In this document: in pieces, positions 16,427 through 26,583 of the stretch
Layout: each line of letters opens with the position of its first letter
How positions within the stretch are numbered: the first letter of the stretch is position 1
From: UBA3941 sp002385665
GTDB taxonomy: Bacteria; Bacillota; Clostridia; Caldicoprobacterales; UBA3941
NCBI GenBank assembly: GCA_050949255.1
Contig: JBMNFJ010000016.1
Location: forward strand, 124,001-188,000
Length of the DNA stretch: 64,000 bases
Direction of reading: 5' to 3'
Notes under the pieces: model-generated
Told to the model about the DNA's origin: nothing
The model's database searches: none
What the model saw: the letters and a program-made list of their open reading frames with translations, nothing else
Program-made: the position numbers and the translations under genes

Positions 16427-18019
16427 ATGCTTTATAGAGTTTTATTAGTAGACGATGAGCCCTTTGTGAGAGAGGGAATTAAGCAACTTATCAATTGGGA
16501 GGAATGCGGTTTTATTTTGTGTGGAGAAGCCAGCAACGGGGAAGAGGCTTTGGAAATGCTAGAATCGCTTTCCCCACATGTTATTATCACGGATATTAAA
16601 ATGCCTGTTCTGGATGGGCTGGAATTAATTCGAAGGGTCAATGAGGAGATGGTAAAGAAAGTAAAATTTGTTATACTCAGCGGATATAACGAATTTCATT
16701 TTGCCCAGACCGCTATGCGATATAATGTTAAGAACTATATTCTTAAGCCAATAGACGAAGATGAACTATCCCAGATACTAAGGAGAATATATAAGGAAAT
16801 CACAAGTGAGATGAGGCTGGAGAAGGAACACGCCCTGGGAATAGACGCCATGGTATCCAGAACCATCAAAAAAATTATAAAAGGAGAAGGCGACCAGGAA
16901 TTATACCAGCAAGCCATGGAATTACTTCAAATTCATAGAGATGAACCTATTCACTATATCACGATCGAACAGGATTATTATAAAAATACTCTCTATGAGC
17001 TGGAGCCCATGGAACTGGAAGACAGGGGATATCACATCCGCCAGCTATTAATTGATGTAATAGGCGAAAGAAATGCTCGAAACCTATATGAAGAAGAAGA
17101 TTTTCGGTATGGAATAATAACCAATGCTAGGATTTTGGAGCCGTATCATGGAAGCATACAGGAGCTGGTACTAAAGATACGGGAGAAGATTAATCGCGAA
17201 GCACAGCTTAATGTCTCCATCTTTGTAGGAGAGCGGGTACGGGGACTGAAGGCCTTGAAGAAATCCTATAAATCCTCCTTAGTCGCTATGAACTATCGTT
17301 TTTATAAAGGTGAAAACAGCATCATCTTCTATAACGAAATTCAGAGAATTCCCTTTAACTACGATTTAAAAGAGGTCCTATACTTTTCTGTATTGGTTGA
17401 AGCCGTTGAGAACAACAAAACGAAAGAAATTTACACTCAAGTGGATACCATATTTAGAAAACTGGTAGAGCTTTTCCTGGCTCCTGAAATCATTCAGGTC
17501 TATTTGAATAACTTTGCGCTGGAGATCATGAAGATTATTACTCAAATGGACGGAAACGTTGACGAATTGATCAAGGAATTTTCCGTGCTAAACATGGATA
17601 TAGACAAGATTACAATCAATGAGCTGAAGGAGGTTCTAACAAGGTTTTGTGTTAAAGGTGCTGCATATATAAAGACCTTGCGAAGCAGGCAATCCATAGG
17701 CACCATTGCTAAAGTAGAGGATTATATCCGACAGAACTTTCGGGATGATATTACATTAAAGGGGATCGCTGAAAAATTCTATATGAATCCGGTATATCTA
17801 GGCCAGCTTTTTAAGAAAACCTTTGGGATTTACTTTAACGATTATTTGCATAATCTTCGGGTGGAAGAGGCTAAGAAGCTACTTCGAAGAACAGAGATGA
17901 AGGTATACGAAATTGCTGAGGATGTTGGGTATAGGGACACGGATTACTTTGTCAGCCGTTTTGTTAAAGTGGTTAATATGACTCCTTCTCAATACAAAAA
18001 AAGCATTACCGGAAGTTAA
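16427..18019 (+). CDS. AraC-type response regulator, YesN family
   Basis: 530 residues: receiver domain (1-120) with acidic DD near residues 9-10, phospho-acceptor Asp56 in ITDIKMP and lysine in LKPIDE; a middle region of about 290 residues typical of YesN proteins; and a C-terminal AraC helix-turn-helix pair (about 425-525) with GIAEKFYMNPVYLGQLFKK and IAEDVGYRDTDYFVSRFVK. It is the partner of the YesM-type kinase, whose stop lies 3 bases upstream (ribosome site GAAAGGGG). It probably activates the ABC importer operon that starts at 18523. Confidence 0.93.
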   Translation: MLYRVLLVDDEPFVREGIKQLINWEECGFILCGEASNGEEALEMLESLSPHVIITDIKMPVLDGLELIRRVNEEMVKKVKFVILSGYNEFHFAQTAMRYNVKNYILKPIDEDELSQILRRIYKEITSEMRLEKEHALGIDAMVSRTIKKIIKGEGDQELYQQAMELLQIHRDEPIHYITIEQDYYKNTLYELEPMELEDRGYHIRQLLIDVIGERNARNLYEEEDFRYGIITNARILEPYHGSIQELVLKIREKINREAQLNVSIFVGERVRGLKALKKSYKSSLVAMNYRFYKGENSIIFYNEIQRIPFNYDLKEVLYFSVLVEAVENNKTKEIYTQVDTIFRKLVELFLAPEIIQVYLNNFALEIMKIITQMDGNVDELIKEFSVLNMDIDKITINELKEVLTRFCVKGAAYIKTLRSRQSIGTIAKVEDYIRQNFRDDITLKGIAEKFYMNPVYLGQLFKKTFGIYFNDYLHNLRVEEAKKLLRRTEMKVYEIAEDVGYRDTDYFVSRFVKVVNMTPSQYKKSITGS

Positions 18020-18081
18020 TAATGAACCGGCACAAAACAGCATTTAATCTGATGATGAGTGAGGACATACCTTTAATATGT

Positions 18082-18112
18082 ACGGGAAGAACTATAGTTT
18101 TTCCCGTTGTTT
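18082..18112 (+). terminator. Probable terminator after the response regulator gene
   Basis: ACGGGAA (18082-18088) pairs with TTCCCGT (18101-18107) with a further partly paired inner stem, followed by TGTTT. The T tract is weak. Confidence 0.65.
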
Positions 18113-18522
18113 GGTATTTGAGGGAATATTATAATTTAGATACAGCAAGGATCAATAATTAGGATATATTTTAGCTTTTCACCGGTTAAATGTTATACTC
18201 CTTTATATTAATAGGTACTTAGAAGATTTCAGAGAATTTATTGTTCAATGAACAGTTTGTCATGCTTATTATCCAGGTTTATTAACCTCAACTGATATTT
18301 CTTTGATGATGGATTAAGTCTTACATGAGTATATTATATACTTGCTTCTAATATATTTTTATATGGAGCTGTCGATTTCATCTTACTAACCTAATTGTTT
18401 AAATGGCTTGGTACCATTATTGTTTAAGCATAATCAGTTAAATAAACGATGTATGATATTTGTACATTTAAGTAGCTTCTTAAAGGTACAAATGGCATAT
18501 ATAAATTAAAGGAGGAGATTTA
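18113..18522 (+). other. Gene-free promoter region of the sugar ABC importer
   Basis: About 400 AT-rich bases with no coding frame. It should hold the promoter and the binding site of the YesN-type regulator. A small inverted repeat AGGTT-tatt-AACCT lies at about 18280-18293; I could not single out a -35/-10 pair with confidence. It ends with AAAGGAGGAG before the solute-binding protein start. Confidence 0.4.
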
Positions 18523-20244
18523 ATGAAGTCCAAACGGTTAATTGCGATGCTTCTTGCCTTTCTTCTGGTAGTCGTCCTATTTGCCGGCTGCGGTCAAACC
18601 AAGGACCAGCCCAGCACATCGGGACCTGCTCAATCCGGGGACGATCAGGAAGAAACGCCAACGCCGCAAGAAGAACCCAAGGAGGTCACTACCTACACAG
18701 CTTTCTTCAACTATGCTTTGACCTCTATGATCGATCCTTGGGAGACACCTATCGGTAAAAAGATTACCGAATTGACCGGTGTAAAGCTAAAAACGGAATA
18801 TTTGGTTGGAACTGACGCCAGACAAAAAGCCGGTGTCATGATTGCTTCCGGGGATTACCCCGATATTATCATCCCAGGTGAATCCACAGGTGATTATGTG
18901 GCAGCCGGTGCCTTCGTACCGTTGGATGATTATCTGGAAAAATACGGGGAGAATATCAAACAGGCATATCGCCCCTCTGAATTGCAGTTGCTGAAGATGC
19001 AATACGGTACCACCTATTATATCAGCGGTACCAGAGCAGGCGAGGATACCCTATATCCCTCAGCAGGTTTTTATCTGGTAGCCGATGCTGTAGAGAAGGC
19101 AGGGTGGCCTGTGATCAAGACTTTGGATGAGTACGCAGAAATACTTAAAAACTATGTTCGGGAGAATCCCGAATACAATGGCAAACCCACCATCGCCTTT
19201 ACCCTACCAAGTGAAGGTTGGAGGATGTCAGGTCTACAATACGGTGCTGCTAGGTTCCTGGCCGGATACCCCAATGATGGACCTGCTTGCATAGATCAGG
19301 AAACTCTAGAGGCCAAGACCATTATGACCCAGGATTTCAACTTGCCGTTCCTGAAATTCGTTAACGAGCTGTGGAATATGGGTGTTGCCGATAAGGAAAT
19401 GTTCATGCAGACCAACGATCAATACTTGGCTAAGATTGGCTCTGGCCGTGTAGCCGGTGTATATGATCAGAGGGGTATGTTCATCGATGGCTTGAACTCT
19501 TTGGAAAAGCAGGAACTTTATGATAGAATGCTTATTGCCTTCCCCGTAGTATATGAGGGAGTAGAAAGAGAATACTATCGCGGACCCCGGGCCTTCTCGA
19601 CCCAGACTGGTATCGCTATAAGCAGCAAGGCCAAGGATCCTGAAGGAATCTTTAAGTTCCTGGATCGCATGGCAGCAGAAGACATCAATAGGTTGCACAA
19701 GTGGGGTATTGAAGGGGAAGACTATACCATGGAAGATGGTAAGCCTGTCAAGACCGCAGAGCAATGGGCTAACTACAATGATCCAGAATATCAAAGGAAA
19801 CAGGGGATCAACCAGTTTAACGACTTCCCAAGAAGAGAGGACGTTGATTCAGAATATGGTAGATTCTCCGATGGAAACCTGGTATCACCTACCCTGTTTG
19901 ATGAATACTTTGATGTCAGGTATAGGGATTATGAAAAGGAAATCCTGAAGAACTTTGGTATCAAGACATTTAACGATTTCTATGCGCCTTCCTATCCGGC
20001 AAAATATGAACCCGGTTGGGCTATTAGGACCAAGATGCCTGCTGACTTCTCCGGTAAGATTGCAGTTGAGCAAGCTCTGGAGCTAGCTACCGAATACTTG
20101 CCTAAGATTATCATGGCTAAGACGGAAGATTTTGATAAGCTATGGAATGAATATCAGGATAAGTTATCTAAGTTGGATCTTAAATCCTTTGAAGAGGAAA
20201 TGACCAGTAAGCTTAGAGAAGGTGCCCAGTATTATCAAGATTAG
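18523..20244 (+). CDS. Extracellular solute-binding lipoprotein of a sugar ABC importer (LplA-like)
   Basis: 573 residues with a lipoprotein signal: KSKR, a hydrophobic core, and lipobox FAGC with Cys23. A Thr/Pro/Glu-rich linker (about 28-55) follows, then a large family-1-type binding domain. The size and content match the LplA/YtcQ group that binds oligosaccharides in Firmicutes rather than the smaller maltose-binding type. The binding ligand is unknown. It starts right after AAAGGAGGAG and is followed by two permease genes of the LplB/LplC type. The ATPase is not encoded here, as is usual for this group, which shares an MsmX-like ATPase. Confidence 0.9.
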   Translation: MKSKRLIAMLLAFLLVVVLFAGCGQTKDQPSTSGPAQSGDDQEETPTPQEEPKEVTTYTAFFNYALTSMIDPWETPIGKKITELTGVKLKTEYLVGTDARQKAGVMIASGDYPDIIIPGESTGDYVAAGAFVPLDDYLEKYGENIKQAYRPSELQLLKMQYGTTYYISGTRAGEDTLYPSAGFYLVADAVEKAGWPVIKTLDEYAEILKNYVRENPEYNGKPTIAFTLPSEGWRMSGLQYGAARFLAGYPNDGPACIDQETLEAKTIMTQDFNLPFLKFVNELWNMGVADKEMFMQTNDQYLAKIGSGRVAGVYDQRGMFIDGLNSLEKQELYDRMLIAFPVVYEGVEREYYRGPRAFSTQTGIAISSKAKDPEGIFKFLDRMAAEDINRLHKWGIEGEDYTMEDGKPVKTAEQWANYNDPEYQRKQGINQFNDFPRREDVDSEYGRFSDGNLVSPTLFDEYFDVRYRDYEKEILKNFGIKTFNDFYAPSYPAKYEPGWAIRTKMPADFSGKIAVEQALELATEYLPKIIMAKTEDFDKLWNEYQDKLSKLDLKSFEEEMTSKLREGAQYYQD

Positions 20245-20393
20245 TATACATCTATGTAACGAAATAGGCTTGTCATAATATAGTGATGCCTCTTTCGTAG
20301 CAGACCGGTAGCATATATGTTTCATACGATAAAGGACTCTATTGATTGATGAGTCTCGGTTTGGGACATATAGGCAGACAGAATAAGACTTGG

Positions 20394-20427
20394 TAGGAAA
20401 GTACATCACTAATGGTGTACTTTCCTA
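20394..20427 (+). repeat. Intercistronic hairpin between binding protein and permease genes
   Basis: A 15-bp stem with one G-T wobble (20394-20408 with 20413-20427) and a CTAA tetraloop, not followed by a T run. Such hairpins between a binding-protein gene and its permeases commonly protect the upstream mRNA or partly terminate, so that binding protein is made in excess. Confidence 0.7.
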
Positions 20428-20448
20428 TCAATAATACGGAGGTATTTT

Positions 20449-21384
20449 ATGAACCAGGTAGCAAAATCTCAGAAAAAGGGCTTCTGGAACCAATTAGTAC
20501 AGCAACGGCAACTTCTTGTATTATCTGTACCTTTTATCATACTTGTATTTATATTCCACTATGTACCGATCTGGGGATGGTTATTGGCCTTTAAGAATTA
20601 CAATCCGGGATTAGGTTTTGCCGGCTCCCCTTGGGTGGGTCTGGACAATTTTAAAGAGGTATTTAACGATAGTAATTTTTATAGGGCATTGAAGAATACT
20701 TTGTCTATAAGCAGCCTTAAGCTGGTGTTTAATTTTTCATCGGCCATTATCTTAGCTGTACTTTTAAACGAGGTCAAGAACATTGCATTTAAAAGAACAG
20801 TACAGACCATTTCCTACCTACCCTACTTTGTATCCTGGGTAGTAGCAGCCAATATCGTTTTTATGTCCCTGTCTCCGGAGGATGGAATTGTAAATCAGGT
20901 CCTGATGGCCTTGGGCATCCTGAAAGATCCTATTCCTTTCATGGGAATGAAGGAGTATTTTTATTGGGTTGTAGCCCTGTCCTCAGTCTGGAAAACAGTA
21001 GGATACAGCGCAATCATCTATTTGGCAGCTATGACGGGAATAGATCCTGAACTCTACGAGTCTGCTGATATTGATGGTGCTGGAAGGCTTAGAAAGATAT
21101 TTGCCATCACTATTCCCTCTATTATGCCCACCATCAAGATACTATTGGTTCTTAATATAGGTTGGATTATGAATGCGGGCTTTGAACAGGTTTATCTATT
21201 AGGGAATGCATCGGTTCAGGAAGTGTCCAATACTCTAGAAGTGTATGTATATAACTATGCACTGAAATACTTCCGCTATTCCTTTGGTACAGCAATCGGA
21301 ATCTTCAATTCCATCGCAGCATTCTTACTTATAACTGTGTCTAACTTTGTTTCCAAGAAAATAGATGGAGAGGGCGTATTATGA
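20449..21384 (+). CDS. Sugar ABC importer permease 1 (LplB-like)
   Basis: 311-residue binding-protein-dependent permease with about six helices. The cytoplasmic EAA loop, which contacts the ATPase, reads ESADIDGAGRLRKIFAITIP. The N-terminus (KKGFWNQLVQQRQLLVLSVPF) and length are those of the LplB/YteP group. ATG at 20449 with GGAGG upstream. Its stop overlaps or closely precedes the second permease gene, so the two are translated together and should form a heterodimer. Confidence 0.92.
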   Translation: MNQVAKSQKKGFWNQLVQQRQLLVLSVPFIILVFIFHYVPIWGWLLAFKNYNPGLGFAGSPWVGLDNFKEVFNDSNFYRALKNTLSISSLKLVFNFSSAIILAVLLNEVKNIAFKRTVQTISYLPYFVSWVVAANIVFMSLSPEDGIVNQVLMALGILKDPIPFMGMKEYFYWVVALSSVWKTVGYSAIIYLAAMTGIDPELYESADIDGAGRLRKIFAITIPSIMPTIKILLVLNIGWIMNAGFEQVYLLGNASVQEVSNTLEVYVYNYALKYFRYSFGTAIGIFNSIAAFLLITVSNFVSKKIDGEGVL

Positions 21385-21407
21385 TTAATGTAAAAGGGGG
21401 CGGTAGT

Positions 21408-22328
21408 ATGAAGGTAAGAAGGAGTGCCTTAAGCAGAATAACTGCGGAAGATGTGATATTTGATACAATAAACTATTTTCTTTTGATTTTCCTATGCGTT
21501 GCGACCCTATATCCTTTTTTAAATACTTTGGCCATATCCTTAAACGATGCGACTGACGCAATTCGAGGGAATATATACCTCTGGCCTAGAGAGTTTTCCT
21601 GGCGCAACTATGAGATGATTTTAAAGGAGAACACCAATATCGGTAGGGCCCTATTCATTTCGGCGGCCAGAGCAGTTGTAGGAGCCGGAACCAGTGTATT
21701 TGCCTGTCTGATGATAGCCTATACCTTGAGCCGAAGGGAGTTTGTACTTCGAAAGTTTTTTATTAAATTTCTTGTTCTTACCATGTACTTTAGCGGCGGT
21801 ATGATCCCTGTCTACCTTTTGATGAGGTCCTTAGGTCTAATAAACAACTTTCTAGTATATATACTGCCGGGAATGGTAGGTGCCTATAACGTCATGGTCA
21901 TGAGAAGTTATATAGAGGGTATTCCTGAAAGTCTCGTGGAGGCCGCTAAAATTGATGGAGCCAGCGAGTATCGAATATTATTTACTATTATCATGCCTTT
22001 AAGCTTGCCGGTTATTGCCACCATTATATTATTCGTAGCCGTGGGTCAGTGGAACTCTTGGATTGATACCATGCTCTACTGTTCCAGCAGACAGGAACTC
22101 AGCACTCTACAGTTTGAGCTACAAAAGCTTCTATCCTCCACCCGGACTATGACATCGGCAACAGCAGACTCGGCAGAAGCCTTGGGGCTATTGGAAAAAG
22201 GAATAGTTACACCTAATTCACTTCGGGCGGCTATGACTATTATAGCAACAGTGCCTATACTATTCTCTTACCCCTTCCTACAGAAATATTTTGTTCAGGG
22301 TTTAACCTTGGGCGGAGTAAAAGGATAA
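21408..22328 (+). CDS. Sugar ABC importer permease 2 (LplC-like)
   Basis: 306-residue permease with six helices and the EAA loop VEAAKIDGASEYRILFTIIMP. It resembles LplC/YtcP. The frame also opens with an ATG at 21381 that overlaps the stop of the first permease (ATGA), but AAAGGGGG at 21393-21400 points to the ATG at 21408; both are possible. It is the last gene of the importer operon, as shown by the terminator behind it. Confidence 0.9.
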   Translation: MKVRRSALSRITAEDVIFDTINYFLLIFLCVATLYPFLNTLAISLNDATDAIRGNIYLWPREFSWRNYEMILKENTNIGRALFISAARAVVGAGTSVFACLMIAYTLSRREFVLRKFFIKFLVLTMYFSGGMIPVYLLMRSLGLINNFLVYILPGMVGAYNVMVMRSYIEGIPESLVEAAKIDGASEYRILFTIIMPLSLPVIATIILFVAVGQWNSWIDTMLYCSSRQELSTLQFELQKLLSSTRTMTSATADSAEALGLLEKGIVTPNSLRAAMTIIATVPILFSYPFLQKYFVQGLTLGGVKG

Positions 22329-22363
22329 ACGGGATCACCTGTTATGAAGGAATTAATGCGAAT

Positions 22364-22436
22364 CCCGAACCTGTCCAGAAAACCACCTTCCCAAGTAATA
22401 ATGGGATTGCTGGCACACAGGTTTCGGGAGTTTTTT
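22364..22436 (+). terminator. Terminator of the sugar importer operon
   Basis: A long multi-part stem: CCCGAACCTGT (22364-22374) with ACAGGTTTCGGG (22417-22428, one bulged base), then CCAG with CTGG and TCCCA with TGGGA nested inside, ending in GTTTTTT. Confidence 0.85.
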
Positions 22437-22629
22437 ATTTCTAGCTGTAATTTCAAAAATCCATTTTTCTCAAATAATAATGCAACTTCCCTATAAACTC
22501 CAATCCTTGAATGTTTAAGGCTTTAGTGTTAGAATTAGATATCAAAATATGAGACTGGCTAATTCCTCCAGCGGCTGCTGTACTGGGGCATATCCGGCTG
22601 GGGAATATTTAAAAAATGGAGTGTATAAT

Positions 22630-25329
22630 ATGGGGCTATTTAAAAAGATATTCGGTGATAGTAACTCTAGGGAAATAAAGCGGCTAGAAAAAATAGTGGA
22701 TGAAATAGAAGCATTAGAGCCTGCCATGAAGGCTTTGTCTGATGTACAGCTTCGGGCTAAGACCGATGAATTCAAGGCGCGACTAAAACAAGGCGAGACC
22801 CTTGACGATATCCTTGTTGAGGCCTTTGCGGTGGTGAGGGAGGCCTCAGTTAGAACCCTGGGGATGAGACACTTTAGGGTTCAGCTTATTGGCGGTATAG
22901 TGCTTCATCAGGGGCGAATAGCCGAGATGAAGACCGGTGAGGGTAAGACCTTGGTGGCTACCCTGCCCGCTTATTTAAATGCCCTTACTGGTAAAGGGGT
23001 GCATATTGTTACTGTAAACGATTATCTGGCCCAGAGGGACAGCGAATGGATGGGGAAGATCTATAAGTTTCTGGGGCTATCGGTGGGGCTGATAATTCAC
23101 GATATGAAGTCCAGCAGGCGCAGGGAAAGCTACAATGCGGACATAACTTACGGAACCAACAACGAGTTTGGATTTGATTATCTTCGGGACAATATGGTGA
23201 TATACAAGGAAGAGATGGTTCAGAGGGAGCTGAACTTTGCCATAGTGGACGAGGTTGACTCCATCTTAGTGGACGAGGCACGGACCCCGCTAATCATTTC
23301 CGGTGCCGGAGAAAAGTCCACGGATATGTATCACAAGGCTGACCGTTTTGTGATTAGACTAAAGAACGAAATAGACTTTGAAATAGATGAAAAGGCCAAA
23401 ACTATCAATCTAACTGAAGAAGGGGTAGCCAAAGCCGAAGCATATTTTAAGGTGGAGGATTGGTCAAACCTAGATCCAACCGGAGAAAATCCGGAACTGG
23501 CATACTTGCCCCATCATGTAAATCAAGCCTTAAAAGCCCGCTATCTTATGAAAAGGGATACAGACTATGTAGTTAAGGACGATCAGGTCATTATAGTCGA
23601 TGAATTTACCGGCAGGCTTATGACAGGACGAAGGTATAGCGACGGACTACATCAGGCTATAGAGGCTAAAGAAGGGGTTAATGTCAGGCGTGAGAGTAAG
23701 ACCCTGGCTACCATAACGTTCCAGAATTATTTCAGGATGTATAAAAAGTTATCCGGGATGACGGGAACAGCCAAAACCGAAGAGGATGAGTTTAAAACCA
23801 TATACGGGTTAGACGTTGTAGTTATACCTACCAATGAGGAGATGATCCGCCAGGACTACAACGATGTAATCTATTTGAACCAAAAGGCGAAATTTAATGC
23901 AGTAGTAGAGGAGATAGTTCAGCGTCACTCCCTGGGGCAGCCGGTATTGGTAGGTACGGTGACAATAGAGAATTCTGAGATTCTAAGTGCCATGCTAAAG
24001 CGCCGGGGTATCCCACATGAGGTTTTAAATGCCAAGTACCATGAGAAGGAAGCAGAGATAGTTGCACAGGCAGGAAGGTACAAGGCAGTTACCATTGCCA
24101 CCAATATGGCTGGTAGAGGTACGGATATACTTCTGGGTGGTAATCCTGAATTCATGGCAAAGAAGGAAATGAAAAAACAAGGATACTCCGACGAACTGAT
24201 AAATCAGGCGACCGGAACACAAAAAACCGATGACCCGGATGTGTCGGCTGCTCGCAAGGTATATAGGGAGCTGTTTAGTAAGTTTGCAGAGGAGACCGAG
24301 CTGGAACGTCAAAAGGTTATAGAACTGGGAGGACTACACATCATAGGTACCGAGCGCCATGAGAGCAGGCGTATAGATAATCAGTTGAGGGGTCGAGCCG
24401 GACGACAAGGGGATCCAGGATCCTCCAGGTTCTATATCTCCTTAGAGGATGATCTTATGAGACTCTTTGGTTCCGACAGAATCCAGGGAATTGTAAACAG
24501 ACTTGGATTGGAAGATGATCAGGCCATAGAATATGGACTTTTATCCAAGCAAATTGAAGCAGCTCAAAAGAGGGTTGAAGGCAACAACTTTAACATACGA
24601 AAACATGTTCTCCAATACGATGATGTCATGAATACCCAAAGGGAGGTAATATACTCCCAGCGCCGAAAAGTGCTGGAGGGGGAGGATCTTAAGGAGTCCA
24701 TAATGGATATGGTGGCATCGGTAGTAGATGGCGCTATTGAGATGTATATAGGTGAGCTTTCAAACCCGGAGGATTGGGATATTAAAGGCCTTATTGGACA
24801 CCTGGAAAGAATCTTTCTGCCAAGAAATGCTGTATATATACCGGAGGACGAGATATACGATCTTGATAAAGAAGTATTAAGGAATAAGATATTAGAAGCC
24901 GCTCATAAGGCCTATGCCCTAAAGGAAGAGGAGAATGGCGAGGAGAATATGAGAGAGGCAGAGAGGGTTATCCTCTTAAGGGTTGTAGATCAGAAGTGGA
25001 TGGACCATATCGATGCCATGGATCAACTACGCCAGGGAATTGGGCTTAGGGCTTATGGCCAAAGGGATCCGGTTATTGAATACCAGATGGAAGGCTTTGA
25101 GATGTTTGAGGAAATGATCCGAAGCATCCAGGAAGAGACGGTACGCATTCTCTATAATATTAGGATAGAGGCCAGGGCACCCCAGCGGGAAAGGGTGGCA
25201 AAACCGACCAGGGCAAGCCATGGCGACAGCGGGCCCAAAAAACCCGTAGTAAAGGGTAATAAGGTGGGAAGAAATGATCCCTGTCCTTGTGGCAGTGGGC
25301 TAAAATATAAAAGATGTTGTGGTGCTTGA
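22630..25329 (+). CDS. secA: Preprotein translocase ATPase SecA
   Basis: 899-residue motor of the Sec export channel. It has the start FKKIFGDSNSREIKRLEKIV, Walker A MKTGEGKT (about residue 100), DEVDSILVDEARTPL, the second helicase half with TNMAGRGTDI and RGRAGRQGDPGSSRFY, and the C-terminal zinc motif CPCGSGLKYKRCC used to bind SecB or lipids. The frame is open from 22549 but the ATG at 22630 is the family start, preceded by GGAG. It lies 51 bases before prfB, an arrangement seen in many Firmicutes, and is probably co-transcribed with it. Confidence 0.97.
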   Translation: MGLFKKIFGDSNSREIKRLEKIVDEIEALEPAMKALSDVQLRAKTDEFKARLKQGETLDDILVEAFAVVREASVRTLGMRHFRVQLIGGIVLHQGRIAEMKTGEGKTLVATLPAYLNALTGKGVHIVTVNDYLAQRDSEWMGKIYKFLGLSVGLIIHDMKSSRRRESYNADITYGTNNEFGFDYLRDNMVIYKEEMVQRELNFAIVDEVDSILVDEARTPLIISGAGEKSTDMYHKADRFVIRLKNEIDFEIDEKAKTINLTEEGVAKAEAYFKVEDWSNLDPTGENPELAYLPHHVNQALKARYLMKRDTDYVVKDDQVIIVDEFTGRLMTGRRYSDGLHQAIEAKEGVNVRRESKTLATITFQNYFRMYKKLSGMTGTAKTEEDEFKTIYGLDVVVIPTNEEMIRQDYNDVIYLNQKAKFNAVVEEIVQRHSLGQPVLVGTVTIENSEILSAMLKRRGIPHEVLNAKYHEKEAEIVAQAGRYKAVTIATNMAGRGTDILLGGNPEFMAKKEMKKQGYSDELINQATGTQKTDDPDVSAARKVYRELFSKFAEETELERQKVIELGGLHIIGTERHESRRIDNQLRGRAGRQGDPGSSRFYISLEDDLMRLFGSDRIQGIVNRLGLEDDQAIEYGLLSKQIEAAQKRVEGNNFNIRKHVLQYDDVMNTQREVIYSQRRKVLEGEDLKESIMDMVASVVDGAIEMYIGELSNPEDWDIKGLIGHLERIFLPRNAVYIPEDEIYDLDKEVLRNKILEAAHKAYALKEEENGEENMREAERVILLRVVDQKWMDHIDAMDQLRQGIGLRAYGQRDPVIEYQMEGFEMFEEMIRSIQEETVRILYNIRIEARAPQRERVAKPTRASHGDSGPKKPVVKGNKVGRNDPCPCGSGLKYKRCCGA

Positions 25330-25380
25330 GGGTATGGATAACTTCAGGTATCCAATACTAGTTTAGAAGCGAAAGGCGTG

Positions 25381-26488
25381 ATGTATATGTTTGCACTTGA
25401 AAATCTCCAGGAAACCCTGGAAAAAATAAACACAGTTTTCACTCAGGTTGGTGATTCACTTTGACATCCCAGGATGTCGGGAAAAAATTAAAGAATACGA
25501 GGCACAGATGAACGACCCCTCATTTTGGGAGGACCTGGAAAACTCCCAAAAAGTGAACAGGGAAATTAAGTACCTCAAAAACAAAATCGACAGGTACGAG
25601 ACCTTAAAGTCCAGAATTGAGGATGTTGACATCCTAATTCAACTGGGTATTGAGGAGGGTGATCCATCCGTTATGGAGGAAGCCCAGACTGAGATAGGCA
25701 AGCTTGAAAAGAGTGTGGAGACCTTAAGGCTAGAGACCCTGCTAAGCGGTCCCTATGATCGAAACAACGCCATTATATCCATACACGCAGGGGCGGGCGG
25801 TACTGAGGCTATGGATTGGGCATCTATGCTACTCCGCATGTACACCAGGTGGTGCGAGAGCAAGGGCTACCAGGTGGAGACATTGGATTTACTGCCCGGT
25901 GAGGAGGCCGGAATAAAAAGTGTAACTCTGGGGATAACCGGGGAGAATGCCTATGGCTATCTAAAGGCTGAAAAAGGGGTCCACAGACTGGTGCGGATTT
26001 CCCCTTTCGATTCTTCGGGACGTAGACATACCTCCTTTGCATCCTTGGATGTTATGCCGGAACTGGATAATGATGTGGAGTTGGATATTAGACCTGAAGA
26101 TTTAAAGATCGACACCTATAGATCCGGTGGTGCCGGGGGACAACATGTTAACAAAACGGAGTCAGCCGTTAGAATTACTCATTTGCCCACGGGTATTGTA
26201 GCTCAATGCCAGAATGAGCGCTCCCAAATACAGAATAGAGAAACGGCGATGAAGGTTCTAAAAGCCAGGCTTTTAGAGCTAAAGGAGGCCGAAACCCAGG
26301 CAAAGATAGAGCAAATGAAGGGCGAGATGAAGAGAATAGAATGGGGAAGCCAAATAAGATCCTATGTCTTTCATCCATACAGTATGGTTAAGGATCATCG
26401 GACCAACCAGGAGACTGGTAATATTCAGGCTGTCATGGATGGGGAATTGGATATATTCATAAATTCTTACCTCCAGATGATGGCATAG
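25381..26488 (+). CDS. prfB: Peptide chain release factor RF2, with programmed +1 frameshift
   Basis: RF2 recognises UGA and UAA and releases the finished protein. The gene needs a +1 frameshift: codons from the ATG at 25381 (or the ATG at 25387) run to CTT TGA (25459-25464), then reading resumes at GAC (25463) and goes to 26488, giving about 368 residues. The usual slippery CTT-TGA-C is present, with GGTGAT (25450-25455), able to pair with the 16S rRNA tail, exactly 3 bases before CTT. RF2 marks are SPF (RF2 tripeptide) in RISPFDSSGRRHTSF and GGAGGQHVNKTESAVR with the catalytic GGQ. The shift makes RF2 limit its own synthesis. Ribosome site GAAAGG at 25371-25376. Confidence 0.96.
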
Positions 26489-26583
26489 AATGACGACAAA
26501 AGGAACTATCCATGTAACCTATTATGGACCAATAGAGTAGATGTTGACTTGGGTTTGGTGGACGTGGATTTAGGGGGATATAA

